A stretch of DNA of 9,802 bases from an uncultured bacterium (GCA_903884125.1 CAISDR010000092.1:1-9802); one strand, 5' to 3'. Positions 1 to 7,362 are shown, counted from the first letter of the stretch. Notes: generated from the letters alone by a model not told the origin. Numbers and translations are program-made.

Positions 1-607
1 CGATATATATTGGCCGTCCCCAGAATTTTGTCAAAAGTTCGCTCTGGATTTTGATACGCCGGACATAGGTCGTGTCCGCTATCGCAGGCAGTGGCGGAAT
101 TTCCTGATCGAGAACAATTTTCACCGTTCCAGTGCGGGCGGCATCCAGGTGAATCTTAACGGGTCTGGAAAGGAAATTTCCCGGGGCCTGATTCCAATGC
201 TGGCCTTCGCCGCGATCTGGCGCCAGTTTTATTGTCTTGCCATCAGCGCGGTGGAAAGTTTCATACCGGTTGAACAGACCCTGAACGTAATAGTCCCCTG
301 TCGGCAGCGCCGCCAGCGATCTTATGGGCCAGCCTGCAGCCTTGGCATCGATGATCGCTGACTGACCGGGCGCCAGTTGGTCCACCGTAACGCCTAGTAC
401 AATCTGGCTGTTGTAATGCAGATTGATCTGGTTGCGGGGTTCGTCGCCGGGGTCTGTCGACAATAACAGCAGCATTCGCCCATCTTCGGGCCGGGCCGAG
501 CGTTCTGAAGGAAATGAAAGTTCAAATTTCAACGGCTCTGCCGCCAGCGGCACGGATATCATTACGAGTGCCGCCCATAGCGCAGATGCTGCCAATTTCG
601 CTTTCAT
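1..607 (-). CDS. Secreted protein of unknown function (esterase-like family?), N-terminal part, cut by window edge
   Basis: Reading the minus strand from the ATG at 607-605 gives 202 codons with no stop before the left edge, so the gene is partial and lacks its C-terminus. The protein opens with a clear signal peptide (Lys-rich start, hydrophobic stretch about residues 5-20, likely cleavage after PLAA near residue 23), so it is exported. The rest is a soluble, beta-rich stretch without cysteines or membrane segments. Near the edge it reads LLTKFWGRPIYI. I associate that signature, from memory, with large secreted hypothetical proteins that carry an alpha/beta-hydrolase (putative esterase) domain further on; the catalytic part is not visible here. 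The start is supported by the signal peptide and purine-rich GGGGG/GGAG stretches upstream on the minus strand. It lies 98 bp downstream of the YgiQ stop on the same strand, so cotranscription is possible but not shown. The reading frame is sound; the function is a guess. Confidence 0.72.
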   Translation of the reverse strand, partial: MKAKLAASALWAALVMISVPLAAEPLKFELSFPSERSARPEDGRMLLLLSTDPGDEPRNQINLHYNSQIVLGVTVDQLAPGQSAIIDAKAAGWPIRSLAALPTGDYYVQGLFNRYETFHRADGKTIKLAPDRGEGQHWNQAPGNFLSRPVKIHLDAARTGTVKIVLDQEIPPLPAIADTTYVRRIKIQSELLTKFWGRPIYI

Positions 608-671
608 CCCGACCCCCGATTTTTCTCCAGCCCGGTGTAGTCTGCAATTGCTGGACCCAAGTGGCAATAGC

Positions 672-693
672 GGCAGGTAAACATTTTCCTGCC
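672..693 (-). terminator. Small inverted repeat between ygiQ and the left-edge gene, possible weak terminator
   Basis: GGCAGG (672-677) and CCTGCC (688-693) form a perfect 6-bp stem with a 10-base loop, 12 bp beyond the ygiQ stop codon on the minus strand. No T-run follows on the minus strand, so it is not a standard intrinsic terminator. It could attenuate transcription or stabilise the ygiQ mRNA end. It is short enough to occur by chance. Confidence 0.3.
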
Positions 694-705
694 TTCGGGA
701 CCTTG

Positions 706-2739
706 CTACTTTACTCTGTTGCGCACGCCCTTGGTGGTGAAACGTTGTCCTTCGCCCCGCTTTAATGGCGCGCTGGCGCGGCCCATACCGCCGATTACTG
801 ACGGCCGTATGCCGGGGATCAACTGGTGCTTTGCCGGTCCAATCAGGTCGGCACGGCCCATTCGCTTCAACGCTTCGCGCAGCATAGGCCAGTTTTCAGG
901 GTCATGATAACGCAGGAACGCCTTGTGCAGGCGGCGCTGTTTCAAACCCTTGGCGGTTTGTACTGGTTCGGATACACCCCGGCGCACCGGGCGCAGCGGA
1001 TTAATGTCAGAATGATACATCGCTGCCGAAAGACTCATCGGCGATGGCAGAAAGGTCTGTACCTGATCAGCACGATAATTATTGCGCTTCAGCCAAAGCG
1101 CCAGATTCATCATGTCCTCATCTGTGGTGCCGGGATGAGCCGCAATGAAATAGGGAATAAGAAAATATTTCTTGCCTGCGTCACGCACGGCGGCGTCGAA
1201 CAGCTTTTTAAACCGATCATAACTACCAATGCCGGGCTTCATCATCTTTGATAGCGGACCAGCCTCGGTATGTTCTGGCGCAATTTTCAGATATCCGCCC
1301 ACATGGTGGGTCACCAGTTCCTTTATATAGGCAGGACTTTCCACCGCCAGATCATAGCGCACGCCCGATGCAACCATCACCTTTTTAATACCTGGTGTCG
1401 CGCGTACCTTGCGATAAAGCTGGATCAGAGATTCATGGCTGGTGTTCAGGTTCTTGCAGATATCGGGATAGACACAGGCAGGCCGCCTACACATCGCTTC
1501 GGTCTTTTTATCCTTGCATGCCATGCGGTACATATTGGCGGTTGGACCACCAATATCGGAAATGATACCGGTAAAGCCATCGGTACGGTCGCGGATTCGG
1601 GCCACTTCGTTCAGGATTGATTCTTCCGAACGACTCTGGATGATCCGGCCTTCATGTTCAGTGATCGAACAAAACGAACAGCCACCAAAACAACCGCGCA
1701 TAATCGTTACTGAAAACCGGATCATCTCCCAGGCGGGAATTTTCTCGCCCTGATAAAGGGGGTGCGGTGCGCGCGCATAGGGCAGATCATAGACTGCGTC
1801 CATTTCCGGCGTCTCGAGCGGGATTGGCGGCGGCGTCAACCAGACTTCCCGATCGCCGTGACGCTGAATAAGCGGGCGGGCATTTCCCGGATTGCTTTCA
1901 CGGTGCAAAACCCGCGATGCGCGGGCATAAGTCTCGGGATCGGCTGACACCTGTTCGAAGCTAGGCAGCCGAACATAGCTTTGCTGATTGGAAATCCGTG
2001 CACCTTCCTCGGTGCTGTCGATATCCGACGCATCTATTTCGCTCCACCCCTCTGGTGGTGTTTTCCGGATGACGGCGATGCCGCGTACGTTGTCGATTGC
2101 CGAAGGGTGTATTCCGCGTGCAACCAGATGAGCAACTTCGACGAGCGCGCGTTCGGCATTGCCAAAGATCAGCAGGTCGGCCTTGGCATCAACCAGTACC
2201 GATCGGCGGACCTTTTCGGTCCAGTGATCATACTGGGCAATACGGCGCAGCGACGCTTCGATGCCACCCAGTATGATCGGTGTATCCTTATACGCCTCGC
2301 GGCAGCGGTGGGCGTAAACGGTAACGGCCCGATCGGGCCTGCGTCCGGCAAGACCACCAGCCGTATAATGATCGTCGCGTCTGATACGCCGGTCCGCCGT
2401 GTAATGGTTGACCATAGAGTCCATATTGCCAGCGGTGATGCCAAAAAAGAGTTTTGGGCACCCCAATGCCTTGAACGGTTCGGCGCTGGTCCAGTCAGGC
2501 TGGGCAATCATGCCGACCCGAAACCCCTGAGCTTCCAGAAGGCGACCGATAATAGCCATACCAAAACTGGGGTGATCTACATAAGCATCGCCGGTGACAA
2601 TGATGATATCACAAGCGTCCCAGCCCAACTCATCCATTTCCCTCCGGCTCATCGGCAGGAATGGTGCAGTGCCTAGGCGGGCGGCCCAGTGTTTTTTATA
2701 AGAAAAAAGCGGTTTTGGAACCGGGACGATGGCGTTCAT
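706..2739 (-). CDS. ygiQ: YgiQ family radical SAM protein
   Basis: This 677-residue protein matches the YgiQ (UPF0313) family over its whole length, which is usually around 700 residues. The N-terminal region has the family-typical stretch IIIVTGDAYVDHPSFG (residues 46-61) and ILGGIEASLRR (156-166), resembling the cobalamin-binding-like fold found ahead of many radical SAM domains. The radical SAM centre is C350-F-G-G-C354-S-F-C357, a CxxxCxxC motif that binds the [4Fe-4S] cluster used to cleave S-adenosylmethionine. A second cysteine set (C408, C417, C422, C428) follows and may hold another metal site. The C-terminal part contains TFLPSPMSLSAAMYHS, another YgiQ hallmark. The reaction is, as far as I know, undefined for the family. 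The ATG start has AGG 8 bases upstream on the minus strand. It is divergent from the copper ATPase with 170 bp between them. Family assignment is firm; biochemical role is unknown. Confidence 0.95.
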   Translation of the reverse strand: MNAIVPVPKPLFSYKKHWAARLGTAPFLPMSRREMDELGWDACDIIIVTGDAYVDHPSFGMAIIGRLLEAQGFRVGMIAQPDWTSAEPFKALGCPKLFFGITAGNMDSMVNHYTADRRIRRDDHYTAGGLAGRRPDRAVTVYAHRCREAYKDTPIILGGIEASLRRIAQYDHWTEKVRRSVLVDAKADLLIFGNAERALVEVAHLVARGIHPSAIDNVRGIAVIRKTPPEGWSEIDASDIDSTEEGARISNQQSYVRLPSFEQVSADPETYARASRVLHRESNPGNARPLIQRHGDREVWLTPPPIPLETPEMDAVYDLPYARAPHPLYQGEKIPAWEMIRFSVTIMRGCFGGCSFCSITEHEGRIIQSRSEESILNEVARIRDRTDGFTGIISDIGGPTANMYRMACKDKKTEAMCRRPACVYPDICKNLNTSHESLIQLYRKVRATPGIKKVMVASGVRYDLAVESPAYIKELVTHHVGGYLKIAPEHTEAGPLSKMMKPGIGSYDRFKKLFDAAVRDAGKKYFLIPYFIAAHPGTTDEDMMNLALWLKRNNYRADQVQTFLPSPMSLSAAMYHSDINPLRPVRRGVSEPVQTAKGLKQRRLHKAFLRYHDPENWPMLREALKRMGRADLIGPAKHQLIPGIRPSVIGGMGRASAPLKRGEGQRFTTKGVRNRVK

Positions 2740-2790
2740 ATGATGGGCCTATATCCTAAAGCCTGACAGAAATGAACTGCAAAGGAGTTT

Positions 2791-2822
2791 CCCGCGCCTG
2801 TTTGGCGGTGCCTTCGCGCGGG
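2791..2822. repeat. GC-rich inverted repeat in the ygiQ / copper ATPase divergent region
   Basis: CCCGCGC (2791-2797) and GCGCGGG (2816-2822) are perfect 7-bp inverted arms separated by 18 bases. They lie in the 170-bp gap between the divergent ygiQ and ATPase starts. The dyad could be a regulator-binding site or form a hairpin in either leader transcript. No recognisable CueR/MerR-type copper operator and no convincing -35/-10 pair was found beside it, so its role is open. Confidence 0.35.
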
Positions 2823-2909
2823 CTGCTTTGATCCGCCCAGGTGCTATATCAATGATTTCCTAACTGTCCTATCGTCAATTACACACCCAGTTGGGGATAC
2901 ATTGCTGAA

Positions 2910-5201
2910 ATGCTGAATGCAATCGCCCAACCCCGCATGGATCCGGTTTGTGGCATGACGCCGAAGGTGGACACTCCCCATCGACTCGTCCACGAAGGTG
3001 TGGAGGTGCTGTTTTGCAGCGGCGGTTGCAAATTAAAATTCGAAAATGACCCCCAGAAATACGCAGCGCCCCCTGCCAGGCCGGAGGCTCCGCCGGGCAC
3101 AGACTGGACCTGCCCGATGCACCCGGAAATCATCCAGGATCATTTCGGTACTTGCCGGCTTTGCGGGATGGCTTTGGAACCCCTGACACCAGACGCCGGG
3201 AATGGTCCGAACCCGGAACTCATTGATATGACCCGGCGGCTGTGGATCGCCAGCACCCTTACGATTCCGGTCTTTACGCTTGAAATGGGTTCGCACGCTT
3301 TTGGCTGGCGCCCGCTACCACCGGTTATGGGCATCTGGCTTGAGGCGGTGCTGGCAACACCTGTTGTCCTTTGGGCGGGCGCGCCCTTTTTTGTGCGTGG
3401 GTGGTCGTCACTCAGGACCCGAAATTTCAACATGTTCACTCTGATTGCGCTTGGTACTGGCGCATCGTGGGTCTACAGCGTTGTTGCAACGGTTATTCCC
3501 GAAAAATTTCCAGCAGAATTTCATGTCACCCACGGGACTGTTGCAGTCTATTTCGAGGCAGCAGCAGTCATCACGACGCTTGTCCTTCTGGGGCAGGTGC
3601 TTGAACTGCGCGCGCGACAGCTTACCAGCAGTGCCATCAAGGCGCTGCTGGATATTGCCCCCAAAACCGCGCGCCGTATTCGCAACGATATGGACGAGGA
3701 TATTGCGGTTGACGAAATAGCGCTTGGCGATTTTTTACGTATCCGCCCTGGCGAAAAGGTACCAATAGATGGGGTGGTGACAGACGGTCATTCAACGCTG
3801 GATGAAAGTATCATCACCGGTGAATCCATGCCGGTATCACGTCAGGCGGGACAGCGCGTGATCGGCGGAACGCTTAATCAGAATGGGGCGCTGGTGATGA
3901 AAGCGACAGCAATTGGACACGATACCGTGCTGGCCCAGATTGTAAACCAGGTGGCTGATGCCCAACGCAGCCGCGCGCCCATCCAGCAACAGGCAGATAA
4001 AGTGGCCAAATGGTTTGTGCCGGTTGTTTTCGCCGTTGCCATTATCACATTCACAAGCTGGTTTGTTCTTGGGCCTGTACCTTCATTCACCTACAGCCTT
4101 ATTGCGACGGTATCAGTACTGATCATCGCCTGCCCCTGCGCCTTGGGGCTGGCGACGCCAATGTCGATCATGGTTGCAATGGGGCGCGGCGCCCAGGCTG
4201 GCATCTTGATCAGGAATGCGGCGGCTCTGGAACGGTTTGAAAAAGTTGACACGCTGATTGTGGACAAAACCTGCACGCTGACCACGGGCAAGCCCGCGGT
4301 CGCAAGCATGTCGATGTCGGCCGGATTTTCGGAAGATCAGGGCTTGAGACTTGTCGCCGGTCTGGAAAGTCGCAGCGAACATCCGTTGGCACAGGCAATG
4401 GTTCATACTGCGCGTGATCGCGGACTTTCCCGGGTGGAGGCCACTGATTTTATCAGTTTTCCTGGTAAGGGAATTGAAGGAACAGTTGACGGGCAAAAGT
4501 TGCGTGTCGGGCGAAATCATTTTCTGGCTGATAGTGGTATCGATACTGGTCTGTTTGATGCCAAAGCAGCACAGTTCCGACAGGATGGATGTACAGTTAT
4601 TTATATCGCGATTGATCATCAGTTTGCAGGCGTCATCGCGATTGCCGATCCAATCAAACAAACAACGCCTGATGCGTTAGCCAGCTTGCGTCGACAGGGT
4701 ATCAGCATTGTCATGGTAACAGGCGACCATCGCGCCACGGCTGAAGCGGTCGCGCGTCGCCTGGGTATAACCCGGATCGAGGCCGAGATTTTACCAAAAG
4801 ACAAAGCCGCAATCATTGCCAGGCTGCAGGCAAGGGGCGCTGTTGTTGCGATGGCAGGTGATGGCGTAAACGATGCGCCAGCAATTGCCAGTGCCGATGT
4901 TGGTATTGCTATGTCAACAGGTGCGGACATTGCCATTGAAAGTGCCGGTATCACTTTACTGGGGGGTGATCTGAATGGCGTGGTGCGGGCAATAACATTG
5001 TCGCGCTCAACAATGCGCAATATTCGCCAGAATCTCGCTTTTGCCTTTGCCTATAATGCCGCGGGTATTCCGGTAGCCGCAGGCGCGCTTTATCCATTTA
5101 CGGGTGAACTGTTATCACCAATGATCGCCGCAGCAGCAATGGCTGCATCGTCGTTGAGTGTTATCGCCAATGCGTTGCGGCTTCGCTATATACGCCTATG
5201 A
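2910..5201 (+). CDS. copA: Copper-type P1B ATPase (CopA-like) with YHS and metal-binding N-terminus; altered DKTCTLT motif
   Basis: A 763-residue heavy-metal transporting P-type ATPase of the inner membrane. Domains in order: a YHS-like metal site (MDPVCGM at 10-16, CSGGC at 36-40), a heavy-metal-binding domain (CPMHPE at 68-73, CRLCGM at 82-87), then the ATPase core. The core has the actuator loop TGES (303-306), the metal-channel CPC (408-410), the HP motif of the nucleotide domain (SEHPLA, 489-494), TGDH (605-608) and the hinge GDGVNDAP (650-657). Membrane motifs YN (715-716) and MxxSS (744-748), with CPC, match the P1B-1 class that exports Cu(I). The catalytic Asp452 is present, but the strictly conserved glycine after KT is cysteine (C455, codon TGC at 4272-4274), giving DKTCTLT. 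This may impair phosphorylation or be a sequence error. GGGGA lies 12 bases before the ATG, a rather long spacing; an in-frame ATG at 2937 would keep MDPVCGM. It stands alone, converging on the diguanylate cyclase gene. Confidence 0.93.
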   Translation: MLNAIAQPRMDPVCGMTPKVDTPHRLVHEGVEVLFCSGGCKLKFENDPQKYAAPPARPEAPPGTDWTCPMHPEIIQDHFGTCRLCGMALEPLTPDAGNGPNPELIDMTRRLWIASTLTIPVFTLEMGSHAFGWRPLPPVMGIWLEAVLATPVVLWAGAPFFVRGWSSLRTRNFNMFTLIALGTGASWVYSVVATVIPEKFPAEFHVTHGTVAVYFEAAAVITTLVLLGQVLELRARQLTSSAIKALLDIAPKTARRIRNDMDEDIAVDEIALGDFLRIRPGEKVPIDGVVTDGHSTLDESIITGESMPVSRQAGQRVIGGTLNQNGALVMKATAIGHDTVLAQIVNQVADAQRSRAPIQQQADKVAKWFVPVVFAVAIITFTSWFVLGPVPSFTYSLIATVSVLIIACPCALGLATPMSIMVAMGRGAQAGILIRNAAALERFEKVDTLIVDKTCTLTTGKPAVASMSMSAGFSEDQGLRLVAGLESRSEHPLAQAMVHTARDRGLSRVEATDFISFPGKGIEGTVDGQKLRVGRNHFLADSGIDTGLFDAKAAQFRQDGCTVIYIAIDHQFAGVIAIADPIKQTTPDALASLRRQGISIVMVTGDHRATAEAVARRLGITRIEAEILPKDKAAIIARLQARGAVVAMAGDGVNDAPAIASADVGIAMSTGADIAIESAGITLLGGDLNGVVRAITLSRSTMRNIRQNLAFAFAYNAAGIPVAAGALYPFTGELLSPMIAAAAMAASSLSVIANALRLRYIRL

Positions 5202-5204
5202 TCA

Positions 5205-6383
5205 TTACTGGCGGACAACATGATTGGTCGACGGTTCGATTTCTATGCGATTGCGCCCGAAGTCCTTGGCCCGATAAAGTGCCTTGTCCGCTGCCGCCAG
5301 CGCATCAGAAAGGCTGTCATTGGTTTCAACGACCATAGTCAGGCCGAGACTTGCGGTGATTGAAATTTCATCGGTTCCAAGTCGCAGGACATTTGAGGAA
5401 ACCAGATCTTTGATCCGCTTGGCAATATTGATGGCTTCCAATTCCCCCACTTCGGTCAAAAGCAGGCAAAATTCCTCGCCACCCATCCGACAGAAAAGAT
5501 CCCCCAGACGCAGTGTTTGGCCAATTGTCGCTGCCAATTGCACCAATACCTTGTCGCCTGCTGCATGTCCGTATCGGTCGTTGACAAGTTTGAAATGATC
5601 AATATCCAGAATGATCATGGCAACGGGTCGATTATGCCGAATACCGCGGGCAATTTCGACCTGAGCCAGCGAAAAGAAACCTCGGCGGTTCAAAATGCCG
5701 GTCAGGCTGTCAATGGAGGCCTGCCGTCCCAGTTCACCCAGCAGTCGCTCGCTTATGAGCAGTAACAGGCTCATAGGCAAAAGTATGCTGCTGGTGATAT
5801 TCGCACACAGCCAGAATATTTCAGATTCCTGTTCACTTATTGGAAGCAAGTTTTGAAACGCCTCAACCGTGATCAGAAACTCAACAATCCAGCCCAGTGA
5901 AAAAATCAACATCGCAATGGCGACAAAAATTCGGGCATCGCCGTCCGGAGGTGTGATCGGTCTCAGCAGATAGACCACCGTGTTGAGAGTTATTAAAACA
6001 ATCAAAATCGAATAGATTAAAAAACGCCACTCAGCATTGTCCTGCACAAACAGAAAATAAGGCAGCCCTACCGAAAGAATGGCTAATGCGACAATGGTCA
6101 TTCGCCATGGCAGCGGACGGCCAACGAACTGGGCTATACCAAAGCCGATGAACAGCACACCGCTGACGCCAGCAAAAAAGCCGCAGAAAATGGAAAGGCT
6201 TAAAGGTAGATAGGGCCTTAGCCCGTACATGGCCGCGGAGGTCGCTGCCAGAATGTTGGCCGCAGCCCAATAAGATGTTGCCAGCTCGCGGTAATGGCGT
6301 CGCCAGACATAAAACATAATCATAGCATTGAGAAAAGTAATACCAAAAAAAATTCCCAAAAGAGTGGCAATTATAGGGCTCAT
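5205..6383 (-). CDS. Membrane-anchored diguanylate cyclase (GGDEF domain)
   Basis: A 392-residue inner-membrane protein that should make cyclic di-GMP from two GTP. The first 210 residues contain about seven hydrophobic segments (roughly 4-26, 37-54, 60-87, 94-114, 121-140, 151-173 and 190-210), forming a membrane sensor that I cannot assign to a named family. The C-terminal catalytic domain runs from about residue 220 to 383, opening with DSLTGILNRRGF (225-236), a standard GGDEF start. The active site is GGEEF at 301-305, intact. The inhibitory I-site RxxD is also present (R292, D295), exactly five residues ahead, so product inhibition is expected. There is no EAL domain. The ATG at 6383 has AAAGG 11 bases upstream on the minus strand. 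The stop is only 3 bp from the stop of the copper ATPase gene, and the gene is divergent from the cytochrome operon across a 352-bp gap. The signal sensed is unknown. Confidence 0.94.
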   Translation of the reverse strand: MSPIIATLLGIFFGITFLNAMIMFYVWRRHYRELATSYWAAANILAATSAAMYGLRPYLPLSLSIFCGFFAGVSGVLFIGFGIAQFVGRPLPWRMTIVALAILSVGLPYFLFVQDNAEWRFLIYSILIVLITLNTVVYLLRPITPPDGDARIFVAIAMLIFSLGWIVEFLITVEAFQNLLPISEQESEIFWLCANITSSILLPMSLLLLISERLLGELGRQASIDSLTGILNRRGFFSLAQVEIARGIRHNRPVAMIILDIDHFKLVNDRYGHAAGDKVLVQLAATIGQTLRLGDLFCRMGGEEFCLLLTEVGELEAINIAKRIKDLVSSNVLRLGTDEISITASLGLTMVVETNDSLSDALAAADKALYRAKDFGRNRIEIEPSTNHVVRQ

Positions 6384-6660
6384 TAATCACAAGGCCTTTA
6401 GGTTTCTCAGTATTCACAATTTACTAACAAGTACAAATATTCCATACCAATTTTATACAGATGATTTATTGATAATATATTGGCGACGATATCCAATCCT
6501 GGAACGAAAAATCACTTAATGGAGTTTCGCACGGCCTAAAAATTACCGAATATTTCCGGGTAATCGGGTCGGGCGCAAACAAAGACATCAAATATTGCTC
6601 CTATTCCTTATTCGGATTGTTAAGAACTTAGACTTACTGGCATTTTTGATCTTGCTGTAA
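6384..6660. other. AT-rich divergent intergenic region, no gene seen
   Basis: This is the left part of the 352-bp gap between the divergent diguanylate cyclase and the cytochrome operon. It is notably AT-rich from about 6384 to 6480. Short open frames here have no ribosome-binding site or coding character. It should hold the promoter of the diguanylate cyclase gene, but no convincing -35/-10 pair with normal spacing was found on the minus strand. A perfect 6-bp dyad, ATTACC (6542-6547) and GGTAAT (6559-6564) with 11 bases between, could be an operator. Otherwise nothing definite. Confidence 0.6.
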
Positions 6661-6674
6661 TTGACTTGCATCAA
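6661..6674. promoter_or_regulatory. FNR/ANR/FixK-type binding site
   Basis: TTGACTTGCATCAA matches the FNR/FixK-type pattern TTGAY-N4-RTCAA at every fixed position, and differs from the E. coli FNR consensus TTGAT-N4-ATCAA at one base. Its centre (6667.5) lies 68 bp before the start codon of the NapC-like gene. FNR-family regulators sense oxygen loss, or are controlled by it, and typically activate anaerobic respiratory genes. That is the expected control for a quinol dehydrogenase and outer-membrane cytochrome operon. Which family member (FNR, FixK, or an NO-responsive DNR/NnrR) binds cannot be told from the site. Confidence 0.72.
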
Positions 6675-6696
6675 AGCGCATCTGGTGTTCCGGGTC

Positions 6697-6702
6697 CATA
6701 TT
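6697..6702 (+). promoter_or_regulatory. Candidate -10 hexamer of a class II FNR-dependent promoter
   Basis: CATATT matches four of six bases of TATAAT. If transcription starts at 6709, this hexamer sits at -12 to -7 and the FNR-type box is centred at -41.5, exactly the class II FNR arrangement. No good -35 hexamer is present at normal spacing, as expected for an activator-dependent promoter. The start site is inferred from geometry only. Confidence 0.5.
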
Positions 6703-6706
6703 CCCG

Positions 6707-6725
6707 CCTGAGCGTAACGCTCGGG
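6707..6725 (+). promoter_or_regulatory. 5' leader hairpin next to the ribosome-binding site of the cytochrome operon
   Basis: CCTGAGCG and CGCTCGGG flank a TAA loop and give an 8-bp stem with one G-T pair. The 3' arm runs into the purine-rich ribosome-binding site GGGGGAAAAGG (6723-6733), leaving AAAAGG free just before the ATG at 6736. It covers or closely follows the inferred transcription start. It may protect the 5' end of the mRNA or modulate initiation; there is no T-run after it, so it is not a terminator. Confidence 0.45.
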
Positions 6726-6735
6726 GGAAAAGGTT

Positions 6736-7362
6736 ATGGCTAGTTCAGGTCGTATTGGCCGATTCATTCGGGGAACATTTGATTTTCTGCGGCGTCCCAG
6801 TTTGCGATACTCCGTAGGATTTCTGACTGTATTTGGCTTTATTGCCGGGATCGTCTTCTGGGGCGGACTTCACACAGGACTCGAAGCTACAAATACGCTG
6901 GAGTTTTGTATTTCCTGTCACGAAATGCGTGACAATGTTTATCAAGAATACAAGAAAACCATCCATTTTCAAAACCCCGTCGGCGTCCGCGCCGTATGCT
7001 CGGATTGTCACGTACCCCATGAATGGGGTCCCAAGATGCTGCGCAAGATGAAGGCGAGCTTTGAAGTCTGGGGTCACCTGACCGGTTATGTGGACACGCC
7101 TGAAAAATTTGAATCACATCGTCTGGAACTCGCAACCCATGAATGGGAACGCATGAAAGCGGCGGATTCGCGCGAATGCCGTAATTGCCATGCACTCGGT
7201 TCGATGGATCTTGCCGCGCAAAAGCCAAGCGCGCGTTCAAGCCACGAAGGTGCCAAGACGGATGGTCAGACCTGCATCGATTGCCACAAGGGGATCGCGC
7301 ACAAAAAGCCGGTCGATCCCAATGCAAAAGAAAAAGATCAAGACTTTAACGATATTCAATAG
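6736..7362 (+). CDS. NapC/NirT-family tetraheme cytochrome c, membrane quinol dehydrogenase (CymA-like)
   Basis: A 208-residue protein with a short cytoplasmic N-terminus, one membrane anchor (about residues 25-43) and a periplasmic domain with four c-heme sites: CISCH (58-62), CSDCH (88-92), CRNCH (148-152) and CIDCH (180-184). The length, anchor and the stretches around the first hemes (FCISCHEMRDNVYQEY; CHVPHEW) are typical of NapC/NirT/CymA proteins. These oxidise membrane quinols and pass electrons to periplasmic redox partners, or run in reverse in iron oxidisers. A strong ribosome-binding site (AAAAGG, 2 bases before the ATG, extending to GGGGG) supports this start. It is the first gene of the cytochrome operon, behind the FNR-type box; its stop overlaps the ribosome-binding site of the next gene. 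No Nap or Nrf catalytic subunit is nearby, so the role is judged from the MtrA/MtrB partners: feeding an outer-membrane conduit, as CymA does in Shewanella. Confidence 0.94.
   Translation: MASSGRIGRFIRGTFDFLRRPSLRYSVGFLTVFGFIAGIVFWGGLHTGLEATNTLEFCISCHEMRDNVYQEYKKTIHFQNPVGVRAVCSDCHVPHEWGPKMLRKMKASFEVWGHLTGYVDTPEKFESHRLELATHEWERMKAADSRECRNCHALGSMDLAAQKPSARSSHEGAKTDGQTCIDCHKGIAHKKPVDPNAKEKDQDFNDIQ

Noticed and set aside
1981..2676. 231-codon plus-strand open frame
   Set aside because: It lies antisense inside ygiQ, has no ribosome-binding site or domain, and the ygiQ frame is clearly the coding one.
2828..2850. TTGATC ... TATATC as a promoter for the copper ATPase gene
   Set aside because: The spacing is only 11 bases, too short for a sigma70-type promoter.
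5165..5213. CGCCA/TGGCG inverted repeat around the convergent stops of the copper ATPase and diguanylate cyclase genes
   Set aside because: Only 5-bp arms with a 39-base loop and no T-run; not a credible terminator.
6328..6519. 63-codon plus-strand open frame across the diguanylate cyclase start and the intergenic region
   Set aside because: It overlaps the antisense 5' end of a firm gene, has no ribosome-binding site and reads as AT-rich non-coding sequence.
6661..6689. TTGACT at 6661 as a plain -35 hexamer
   Set aside because: At 17-base spacing the -10 position reads GGTGTT, which is no match; the class II FNR arrangement explains the sequence better.
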